Source of the DNA: Halisarca cf. caerulea
Lineage: Eukaryota; Porifera; Demospongiae; Chondrillida; Halisarcidae
DNA: 64,000 nt
NCBI GenBank assembly: GCA_963170055.1
Contig: CAUJGJ010000444.1
Coordinates: forward strand, 4,904,618-4,968,617
Direction: 5' to 3'
Part shown: positions 50,934 through 61,463 of the stretch, piece by piece
Position numbering within the stretch: position 1 is the stretch's first letter
Layout of the letters: every line of letters starts with the position of its first letter
Made by a program: the position numbers and the translations under genes
Notes under the pieces: model-generated
What the model was told of the DNA's origin: nothing
The model's input: only the letters and a program-made list of their open reading frames with translations
Database searches by the model: none

Positions 50934-51866
50934 GTTGCAAATATCTTAAAAACTAACTGAGTAACTTTCATTTAAAGCAAATTTCAGCTTACACAATTAT
51001 TCCAATGTCTCTTTAAACTGTTAACGTTGCTGAATTTAATTTTATCATAAGAATAAAATTGCCTAAAGTTACAAATATCTTAAAAACTGACTGAGTAACT
51101 TTCATTTAAAGCAAATTTCAGCTTAAACAACTATTCCAATGTCTCTTTAAAATGTTAACGTTGCTAAATTTAATTTTATCATAAGAATAAAATTGGCAAA
51201 GTTGCAAATATCTTCAAAAACTGACTGAGTAACTTTCATTTAAAGCAAATTTCAGCTTAAACAACTATTCCAATGTCTCTTTAAAATGTTAACGTTGCTA
51301 AATTTAATTTTATCATAAGAGTAAAATTGCCAAAGTTGCAAATATCTTAAAAACTGACTGAGTAACTTTCATTTAAAGCAAATTTCAGCTTAAACAACTA
51401 TTCCAATGTCTCTTTAAAATGTTAACGTTGCTAAATTTAATTTTATCATAAGAATAAAATTGCTAAAGTTGCAAATATCTTAAAAACTAACTGAGTAACT
51501 TTCATTTAAAGCAAATTTCAGCTTAAACAACTATTCCAATGTCTCTTTAAAATGTTAACGTTGCTAAATTTAATTTTATCATAAGAATAAAATTGCCAAA
51601 GTTGCAAATATCTTAAAAACTAACTGAGTAACTTTCATTTAAAGCAAATTTCAGCTTAAACAACTATTCCAATGTCTCTTTAAAATGTTAACGTTGCTAA
51701 ATTTAATTTTATCATAAGAATAAAATTGCTAAAGTTGCAAATATCTTAAAAACTAACTGAGTAACTTTCATTTAAAGCAAATTTCAGCTTAAACAACTAT
51801 TCCAATGTCTCTTTAAAATGTTAACGTTGCTAATTTTAATTTTATCATAAGAATAAAATTGCCAAA
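50934..51866. repeat. 933-bp 7-mer variant of the pentamer HOR
   Basis: It runs between ACTGTTAACG tags at 51018 and 51951. The order is as in the 5-mer, with two extra standard monomers (one ending GCC with AACTAAC, one ending GCTAAAG, about 51470-51735) inserted before the closing GCTAATTTT monomer. 933 = 7 x 133 + 2. Confidence 0.75.
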
Positions 51867-52666
51867 GTTGCAAATATCTTAAAAACTAACTGAGTAACTT
51901 TCATTTAAAGCAAATTTCAGCTTACACAATTATTCCAATGTCTCTTTAAACTGTTAACGTTGCTGAATTTAATTTTATCATAAGAATAAAATTGCCTAAA
52001 GTTACAAATATCTTAAAAACTGACTGAGTAACTTTCATTTAAAGCAAATTTCAGCTTAAACAACTATTCCAATGTCTCTTTAAAATGTTAACGTTGCTAA
52101 ATTTAATTTTATCATAAGAATAAAATTGGCAAAGTTGCAAATATCTTCAAAAACTGACTGAGTAACTTTCATTTAAAGCAAATTTCAGCTTAAACAATTA
52201 TTCCAATGTCTCTTTAAAATGTTAACGTTGCTAATTTTAATTTTATCATAAGAATAAAATTGCCAAAGTTACAAATATCTTAAAAACTGACTGAGTAACT
52301 TTCATTTAAAGCAAATTTCAGCTTAAACAACTATTCCAATGTCTCTTTAAAATGTTAACGTTGCTAAATTTAATTTTATCATAAGAGTAAAATTGCCAAA
52401 GTTGCAAATATCTTAAAAACTGACTGAGTAACTTTCATTTAAAGCAAATTTCAGCTTAAACAACTATTCCAATGTCTCTTTAAAATGTTAACGTTGCTAA
52501 ATTTAATTTTATCATAAGAATAAAATTGCTAAAGTTGCAAATATCTTAAAAACTAACTGAGTAACTTTCATTTAAAGCAAATTTCAGCTTAAACAACTAT
52601 TCCAATGTCTCTTTAAAATGTTAACGTTGCTAATTTTAATTTTATCATAAGAATAAAATTGCCAAA
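51867..52666. repeat. 800-bp 6-mer variant of the pentamer HOR
   Basis: It runs between tags at 51951 and 52751 (6 x 133 + 2). After the ATCTTCAAAAAC position it has a CAATTA monomer with GCTAATTTT and a GTTAC start (52195-52275), as at 50460-50540, and then TAAGAGTAAA. The HOR therefore gained a monomer at a different point from the 7-mer variants. Confidence 0.72.
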
Positions 52667-53599
52667 GTTGCAAATATCTTAAAAACTAACTGAGTAACTT
52701 TCATTTAAAGCAAATTTCAGCTTACACAATTATTCCAATGTCTCTTTAAACTGTTAACGTTGCTGAATTTAATTTTATCATAAGAATAAAATTGCCTAAA
52801 GTTACAAATATCTTAAAAACTGACTGAGTAACTTTCATTTAAAGCAAATTTCAGCTTAAACAACTATTCCAATGTCTCTTTAAAATGTTAACGTTGCTAA
52901 ATTTAATTTTATCATAAGAATAAAATTGGCAAAGTTGCAAATATCTTCAAAAACTGACTGAGTAACTTTCATTTAAAGCAAATTTCAGCTTAAACAACTA
53001 TTCCAATGTCTCTTTAAAATGTTAACGTTGCTAAATTTAATTTTATCATAAGAGTAAAATTGCCAAAGTTGCAAATATCTTAAAAACTGACTGAGTAACT
53101 TTCATTTAAAGCAAATTTCAGCTTAAACAACTATTCCAATGTCTCTTTAAAATGTTAACGTTGCTAAATTTAATTTTATCATAAGAATAAAATTGCTAAA
53201 GTTGCAAATATCTTAAAAACTAACTGAGTAACTTTCATTTAAAGCAAATTTCAGCTTAAACAACTATTCCAATGTCTCTTTAAAATGTTAACGTTGCTAA
53301 ATTTAATTTTATCATAAGAATAAAATTGCCAAAGTTGCAAATATCTTAAAAACTAACTGAGTAACTTTCATTTAAAGCAAATTTCAGCTTAAACAACTAT
53401 TCCAATGTCTCTTTAAAATGTTAACGTTGCTAAATTTAATTTTATCATAAGAATAAAATTGCTAAAGTTGCAAATATCTTAAAAACTAACTGAGTAACTT
53501 TCATTTAAAGCAAATTTCAGCTTAAACAACTATTCCAATGTCTCTTTAAAATGTTAACGTTGCTAATTTTAATTTTATCATAAGAATAAAATTGCCAAA
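52667..53599. repeat. 933-bp 7-mer variant, second copy
   Basis: It runs between tags at 52751 and 53684. It has the same monomer order as 50934-51866, with ATCTTCAAAAAC at about 52948 and TAAGAGTAAA at about 53050. The two 7-mers are separated by the 6-mer. Confidence 0.75.
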
Positions 53600-54266
53600 G
53601 TTGCAAATATCTTAAAAACTAACTGAGTAACTTTCATTTAAAGCAAATTTCAGCTTACACAATTATTCCAATGTCTCTTTAAACTGTTAACGTTGCTGAA
53701 TTTAATTTTATCATAAGAATAAAATTGCCTAAAGTTACAAATATCTTAAAAACTGACTGAGTAACTTTCATTTAAAGCAAATTTCAGCTTAAACAACTAT
53801 TCCAATGTCTCTTTAAAATGTTAACGTTGCTAAATTTAATTTTATCATAAGAATAAAATTGGCAAAGTTGCAAATATCTTCAAAAACTGACTGAGTAACT
53901 TTCATTTAAAGCAAATTTCAGCTTAAACAACTATTCCAATGTCTCTTTAAAATGTTAACGTTGCTAAATTTAATTTTATCATAAGAGTAAAATTGCCAAA
54001 GTTGCAAATATCTTAAAAACTGACTGAGTAACTTTCATTTAAAGCAAATTTCAGCTTAAACAACTATTCCAATGTCTCTTTAAAATGTTAACGTTGCTAA
54101 ATTTAATTTTATCATAAGAATAAAATTGCTAAAGTTGCAAATATCTTAAAAACTAACTGAGTAACTTTCATTTAAAGCAAATTTCAGCTTAAACAACTAT
54201 TCCAATGTCTCTTTAAAATGTTAACGTTGCTAAATTTAATTTTATCATAAGAATAAAATTGCCAAA
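53600..54266. repeat. 667-bp 5-mer unit
   Basis: It runs between tags at 53684 and 54351 and follows the order of the type unit, except that the last monomer has GCTAAATTT (about 54229) instead of GCTAATTTT. Confidence 0.75.
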
Positions 54267-55198
54267 GTTGCAAATATCTTAAAAACTAACTGAGTAACTT
54301 TCATTTAAAGCAAATTTCAGCTTACACAATTATTGCAATGTCTCTTTAAACTGTTAACGTTGCTGAATTTAATTTTATCATAAGAATAAAATTGCCTAAA
54401 GTTACAAATATCTTAAAAACTGACTGAGTAACTTTCATTTAAAGCAAATTTCAGCTTAAACAACTATTCCAATGTCTCTTTAAAATGTTAACGTTGCTAA
54501 ATTTAATTTTATCATAAGAATAAAATTGCCAAAGTTGCAAATATCTTAAAAACTGACTGAGTAACTTTCATTTAAAGCAAATTTCAGCTTAAACAACTAT
54601 TCCAATGTCTCTTTAAAATGTTAACGTAGCTAAATTTAATTTTATCATAAGAATAAAATTGCCAAAGTTGCAAATATCTTAAAAACTGACTGAGTAACTT
54701 TCATTTAAAGCAAATTTCAGCTTAAACAACTATTCCAATGTCTCTTTAAAATGTTAACGTTGCTAAATTTAATTTTATCATAAGAATAAAATTGCTAAAG
54801 TTGCAAATATCTTAAAAACTAACTGAGTAACTTTCATTTAAAGCAAATTTCAGCTTAAACAACTATTCCAATGTCTCTTTAAAATGTTAACGTTGCTAAT
54901 TTTAATTTTATCATAAGAATAAAATTACCAAAGTTGCAAATATCTTAAAAACTGACTGAGTAACTTTCATTTAAAGCAAATTTCAGCTTAAACAACTATT
55001 CCAATGTCTCTTTAAAATGTTAACGTTGCTAAATTTAATTTTATCATAAGAGTAAAATTGCCAAAGTTGCAAATATCTTAAAAACTGACTGAGTAACTTT
55101 CATTTAAAGCAAATTTCAGCTTAAACAACTATTCCAATGTCTCTTTAAAATGTTAACGTTGCTAATTTTAATTTTATCATAAGAATAAAATTGCCAAA
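54267..55198. repeat. 7-monomer unit with the TTATTGCAATG/AACGTAGC markers
   Basis: It runs between tags at 54351 and 55283 (932 bp). It carries TTATTGC (54335) and AACGTAGC (54628), making it the downstream partner of 49070-49830 at 5197 bp. It lacks the ATCTTCAAAAAC monomer, which explains why it is one base shorter than the other 7-mers. Confidence 0.72.
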
Positions 55199-56575
55199 GT
55201 TGCAAATATCTTAAAAACTAACTGAGTAACTTTCATTTAAAGCAAATTTCAGCTTACACAATTATTCCAATGTCTCTTTAAACTGTTAACGTTGCTGAAT
55301 TTAATTTTATCATAAGAATAAAATTGCCTAAAGTTACAAATATCTTAAAAACTGACTGAGTAACTTTCATTTAAAGCAAATTTCAGCTTAAACAACTATT
55401 CCAATGTCTCTTTAAAATGTTAACGTTGCTAAATTTAATTTTATCATAAGAATAAAATTGCCAAAGTTGCAAATATCTTAAAAACTGACTGAGTAACTTT
55501 CATTTAAAGCAAATTTCAGCTTAAACAACTATTCCAATGTCTCTTTGAAATGTTAACGTTGCTAAATTTAATTTTATCATAAGAATAAAATTGCCAAAGT
55601 TGCAAATATCTTAAAAACTGACTGAGTAACTTTCATTTAAAGCAAATTTCAGCTTAAAAAACTATTCCAATGTCTGTTTAAAATGTTAACGTTGCTAAAT
55701 TTAATTTTATCATAAGAATAAAATTGCTAAAGTTGCAAATATCTTAAAACCTAACTGAGTAACTTTCATTTAAAGCAAATTTCAGCTTAAACAACTATTC
55801 CAATGTTTCTTTAAAATGTTAGCGTTGCTAAATTTAATTTTATTATAAGAATAAAATTGCCTAAAGTTACAAATATCTTCAAAAACTGACTGAGTAACTT
55901 TCATTTAAAGCAAATTTCAGCTTAAACAACTATTCCAATGTCTCTTTAAAATGTTAACGTTGCTAAATTTAATTTTATCATAAGAATAAAATTGCTAAAG
56001 TTGCAAATATCTTAAAAACTAACTGAGTAACTTTCATTTAAAGCAAATTTCAGCTTAAACAACTATTCCAATGTCTCTTTAAAATGTTAACGTTGCTAAA
56101 TTTAATTTTATCATAAGAATAAAATTACCAAAGTTGCAAATATCTTAAAAACTAACTGAGTAACTTTCATTTAAAGCCAATTTCAGCTTAAACAATTATT
56201 CCAATGTCTCTTTAAAATGTTAACGTTGCTAAATTTAATTTTATCATAAGAATAAAATTGCCAAAGTTACAAATATCTTAAAAACTGACTGAGTAACTTT
56301 CATTTAAAGCAAATTTCAGCTTAAACAAGTATTCCAATGTCTCTTTAAAATGTTAGCGTTGCTAAATTTAATTTTATCATAAGAATAAAATTGCCTAAAG
56401 TTACAAATATCTTAAAAACTGACTGAGTAACTTTCATTTAAAGCAAATTTCAGCTTAAACAACTATACCAATATCTCTTTAAAATGTTAACGTTGCTAAT
56501 TTTAATTTTATCATAAGAATAAAATTGGCAAAGTTGCAAATATCTTCAAAAACTGACTGAGTAACTTTCATTTAA
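54975..56575. repeat. 1,601-bp 12-mer HOR, copy 1
   Basis: It matches the next 1601 bp (12 x 133 + 5): TAAGAGTAAA 55050 and 56651, AAACTGTT 55283 and 56884, CTCTTTGAAATG (55547 and 57148), AAAGCCAATTTC (56177 and 57778), and CTATACCAATATCTC (about 56464 and 58065). I noticed no differences inside the pair by eye. It mixes the ACTGTTAACG monomer with TTTATTATAAG and ATCTTCAAAAAC monomers known from 14500, 18750, 36820 and 39760. Confidence 0.83.
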
Positions 56576-58361
56576 AGCAAATTTCAGCTTAAACAACTAT
56601 TCCAATGTCTCTTTAAAATGTTAACGTTGCTAAATTTAATTTTATCATAAGAGTAAAATTGCCAAAGTTGCAAATATCTTAAAAACTGACTGAGTAACTT
56701 TCATTTAAAGCAAATTTCAGCTTAAACAACTATTCCAATGTCTCTTTAAAATGTTAACGTTGCTAATTTTAATTTTATCATAAGAATAAAATTGCCAAAG
56801 TTGCAAATATCTTAAAAACTAACTGAGTAACTTTCATTTAAAGCAAATTTCAGCTTACACAATTATTCCAATGTCTCTTTAAACTGTTAACGTTGCTGAA
56901 TTTAATTTTATCATAAGAATAAAATTGCCTAAAGTTACAAATATCTTAAAAACTGACTGAGTAACTTTCATTTAAAGCAAATTTCAGCTTAAACAACTAT
57001 TCCAATGTCTCTTTAAAATGTTAACGTTGCTAAATTTAATTTTATCATAAGAATAAAATTGCCAAAGTTGCAAATATCTTAAAAACTGACTGAGTAACTT
57101 TCATTTAAAGCAAATTTCAGCTTAAACAACTATTCCAATGTCTCTTTGAAATGTTAACGTTGCTAAATTTAATTTTATCATAAGAATAAAATTGCCAAAG
57201 TTGCAAATATCTTAAAAACTGACTGAGTAACTTTCATTTAAAGCAAATTTCAGCTTAAAAAACTATTCCAATGTCTGTTTAAAATGTTAACGTTGCTAAA
57301 TTTAATTTTATCATAAGAATAAAATTGCTAAAGTTGCAAATATCTTAAAACCTAACTGAGTAACTTTCATTTAAAGCAAATTTCAGCTTAAACAACTATT
57401 CCAATGTTTCTTTAAAATGTTAGCGTTGCTAAATTTAATTTTATTATAAGAATAAAATTGCCTAAAGTTACAAATATCTTCAAAAACTGACTGAGTAACT
57501 TTCATTTAAAGCAAATTTCAGCTTAAACAACTATTCCAATGTCTCTTTAAAATGTTAACGTTGCTAAATTTAATTTTATCATAAGAATAAAATTGCTAAA
57601 GTTGCAAATATCTTAAAAACTAACTGAGTAACTTTCATTTAAAGCAAATTTCAGCTTAAACAACTATTCCAATGTCTCTTTAAAATGTTAACGTTGCTAA
57701 ATTTAATTTTATCATAAGAATAAAATTACCAAAGTTGCAAATATCTTAAAAACTAACTGAGTAACTTTCATTTAAAGCCAATTTCAGCTTAAACAATTAT
57801 TCCAATGTCTCTTTAAAATGTTAACGTTGCTAAATTTAATTTTATCATAAGAATAAAATTGCCAAAGTTACAAATATCTTAAAAACTGACTGAGTAACTT
57901 TCATTTAAAGCAAATTTCAGCTTAAACAAGTATTCCAATGTCTCTTTAAAATGTTAGCGTTGCTAAATTTAATTTTATCATAAGAATAAAATTGCCTAAA
58001 GTTACAAATATCTTAAAAACTGACTGAGTAACTTTCATTTAAAGCAAATTTCAGCTTAAACAACTATACCAATATCTCTTTAAAATGTTAACGTTGCTAA
58101 TTTTAATTTTATCATAAGAATAAAATTGGCAAAGTTGCAAATATCTTCAAAAACTGACTGAGTAACTTTCATTTAAAGCAAATTTCAGCTTAAACAACTA
58201 TTCCAATGTCTCTTTAAAATGTTAACGTTGCTAAATTTAATTTTATCATAAGAGTAAAATTGCCAAAGTTGCAAATATCTTAAAAACTGACTGAGTAACT
58301 TTCATTTAAAGCAAATTTCAGCTTAAACAACTATTCCAATGTCTCTTTAAAATGTTAACGT
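56576..58361. repeat. 1,601-bp 12-mer HOR, copy 2
   Basis: This is the tandem partner of copy 1. The match extends to about 58361, where GCTAAATTT replaces GCTAATTTT. Part of it (57148-57860) recurs 2801 bp downstream (59949-60661; CTCTTTGAAATG and AAAGCCAATTTC markers). Confidence 0.82.
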
Positions 58362-59670
58362 TGCTAAATTTAATTTTATCATAAGAATAAAATTGCCAAA
58401 GTTGCAAATATCTTAAAAACTGACTGAGTAACTTTCATTTAAAGCAAATTTCAGCTTAAACAACTATTCCAATGTCTCTTTAAAATGTTAACGTTGCTAA
58501 TTTTAATTTTATCATAAGAATAAAATTGGCAAAGTTGCAAATATCTTAAAAACTGACTGAGTAACTTTCATTTAAAGCAAATTTCAGCTTAAACAACTAT
58601 TCCAATGTCTCTTTAAAATGTTAACGTTGCTAAATTTAATTTTATCATAAGAATAAAATTGCTAAAGTTGCAAATATCTTAAAACCTAACTGAGTAACTT
58701 TCATTTAAAGCAAATTTCAGCTTAAACAACTATTCCAATGTCTCTTTAAAATGTTAACGTTGCTAATTTTAATTTTATCATAAGAATAAAATTGGCAAAG
58801 TTGCAAATATCTTAAAAACTAACTGAGTAACTTTCATTTAAAGCAAATTTCAGCTTAAACAACTATTCCAATGTCTCTTTAAAATGTTAGCGTTGCTAAA
58901 TTTAATTTTATCATAAGAATAAAATTGCCTAAAGTTACAAATATCTTAAAAACTGACTGAGTAACTTTCATTTAAAGCAAATTTCAGCTTAAACAACTAT
59001 TCCAATGTCTCTTTAAAATGTTAACGTTGCTAATTTTAATTTTATCATAAGAATAAAATTGGCAAAGTTGCAAATATCTTCAAAAACTGACTGAGTAACT
59101 TTCATTTAAAGCAAATTTCAGCTTAAACAACTATTCCAATGTCTCTTTAAAATGTTAACGTTGCTAAATTTAATTTTATCATAAGAGTAAAATTGCCAAA
59201 GTTGCAAATATCTTAAAAACTGACTGAGTAACTTTCATTTAAAGCAAATTTCAGCTTAAACAACTATTCCAATGTCTCTTTAAAATGTTAACGTTGCTAA
59301 ATTTAATTTTATCATAAGAATAAAATTGCCAAAGTTGCAAATATCTTAAAAACTGACTGAGTAACTTTCATTTAAAGCAAATTTCAGCTTAAACAACTAT
59401 TCCAATGTCTCTTTAAAATGTTAACGTTGCTAATTTTAATTTTATCATAAGAATAAAATTGGCAAAGTTGCAAATATCTTAAAAACTGACTGAGTAACTT
59501 TCATTTAAAGCAAATTTCAGCTTAAACAACTATTCCAATGTCTCTTTAAAATGTTAACGTTGCTAAATTTAATTTTATCATAAGAATAAAATTGCTAAAG
59601 TTGCAAATATCTTAAAACCTAACTGAGTAACTTTCATTTAAAGCAAATTTCAGCTTAAACAACTATTCCA
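57955..59670. repeat. 933-bp 7-mer duplication of a different type
   Basis: Copy 1 is 57955-58887 and copy 2 about 58888-59670. Matches include GTTAGCG (57955 and 58888), ATCTTCAAAAAC (C at 58148 and 59081), TAAGAGTAAA (58252 and 59185) and AAAACCTAAC (about 58681 and 59614). The length equals that of the 7-mer ACTGTTAACG variants, but the monomer content is different. Copy 1 has CTATACCAATATCTC; copy 2 has the common CTATTCCAATGTCTC. Confidence 0.75.
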
Positions 59671-60690
59671 ATGTTTCTTTAAAATGTTAGCGTTGCTAAA
59701 TTTAATTTTATTATAAGAATAAAATTGCCTAAAGTTACAAATATCTTCAAAAACTGACTGAGTAACTTTCATTTAAAGCAAATTTCAGCTTAAACAACTA
59801 TTCCAATGTCTCTTTAAAATGTTAACGTTGCTAAATTTAATTTTATCATAAGAATAAAATTGCCAAAGTTGCAAATATCTTAAAAACTGACTGAGTAACT
59901 TTCATTTAAAGCAAATTTTAGCTTAAACAACTATTCCAATGTCTCTTTGAAATGTTAACGTTGCTAAATTTAATTTTATCATAAGAATAAAATTGCCAAA
60001 GTTGCAAATATCTTAAAAACTGACTGAGTAACTTTCATTTAAAGCAAATTTCAGCTTAAACAACTATTCCAATGTCTGTTTAAAATGTTAACGTTGCTAA
60101 ATTTAATTTTATCATAAGAATAAAATTGCTAAAGTTGCAAATATCTTAAAACCTAACTGAGTAACTTTCATTTAAAGCAAATTTCAGCTTAAACAACTAT
60201 TCCAATGTTTCTTTAAAATGTTAGCGTTGCTAAATTTAATTTTATTATAAGAATAAAATTGCCTAAAGTTACAAATATCTTCAAAAACTGACTGAGTAAC
60301 TTTCATTTAAAGCAAATTTCAGCTTAAACAACTATTCCAATGTCTCTTTAAAATGTTAACGTTGCTAAATTTAATTTTATCATAAGAATAAAATTGCTAA
60401 AATTGCAAATATCTTAAAAACTAACTGAGTAACTTTCATTTAAAGCAAATTTCAGCTTAAACAACTATTCCAATGTCTCTTTAAAATGTTAACGTTGCTA
60501 AATTTAATTTTATCATAAGAATAAAATTACCAAAGTTGCAAATATCTTAAAAACTAACTGAGTAACTTTCATTTAAAGCCAATTTCAGCTTAAACAATTA
60601 TTCCAATGTCTCTTTAAAATGTTAACGTTGCTAAATTTAATTTTATCATAAGAATAAAATTGCCAAAGTTGCAAATATCTTAAAAACTGA
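59620..60690. repeat. 534-bp 4-mer duplication followed by the 2,801-bp partner segment
   Basis: TTTATTATAAG (59711 and 60245) with its CCTAAAGTTAC and ATCTTCAAAAAC neighbours recurs at 534 bp (4 x 133 + 2). The second copy and the monomers up to about 60661 match 57148-57860 at 2801 bp. Private changes include AAATTTTAGC (about 59917) and GCTAAAATTGC (about 60398). Confidence 0.7.
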
Positions 60691-61463
60691 GTAACTTTCA
60701 TTTAAAGCAAATTTCAGCTTAAACAATTATTCCAATGTCTCTTTAAAATGTTAACGTTGCTAATTTTAATTTTATCATAAGAATAAAATTGCCAAAGTTA
60801 CAAATATCTTAAAAACTGACTGAGTAACTTTCATTTAAAGCAAATTTCAGCTTAAACAACTATTCCAATGTCTCTTTAAAATGTTAGCGTTGCTAAATTA
60901 AATTTTATCATAAGAATAAAATTGCCTAAAGTTACAAATATCTTAAAAACTGACTGAGTAACTTTCATTTAAAGCAAATTTCAGCTTAAACAACTATTCC
61001 AATGTCTCTTTAAAATGTTAACGTTGCTAATTTTAATTTTATCATAAGAATAAAATTGGCAAAGTTGCAAATATCTTCAAAAACTGACTGAGTAACTTTC
61101 ATTTAAAGCAAATTTCAGCTTAAACAACTATTCCAATGTCTCTTTAAAATGTTAACGTTGCTAAATTTAATTTTATCATAAGAGTAAAATTGCCAAAGTT
61201 GCAAATATCTTAAAAACTGACTGAGTAACTTTCATTTAAAGCAAATTTCAGCTTAAACAACTATTCCAATGTCTCTTTAAAATGTTAACGTTGCTAAATT
61301 TAATTTTATCATAAGAATAAAATTGCTAAAGTTGCAAATATCTTAAAAACTAACTGAGTAACTTTCATTTAAAGCAAATTTCAGCTTAAACAACTATTCC
61401 AATGTCTCTTTAAAATGTTAACGTTGCTAATTTTAATTTTATCATAAGAATAAAATTGCCAAA
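60661..61463. repeat. Six monomers including a 129-bp unit
   Basis: The first unit has AAAACTGAGTAAC (about 60687), a 4-base deletion shared with units near 14935, 19187, 24103, 28352, 37258, 40183, 46028 and 46823. The following order (CAATTA/GCTAATTTT, GTTAGCG with GCTAAATTAAA, ATCTTCAAAAAC, TAAGAGTAAA) parallels 14918-15440 in the super-repeat, but this stretch lacks that region's 1-base and 6-base deletions. Confidence 0.65.
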
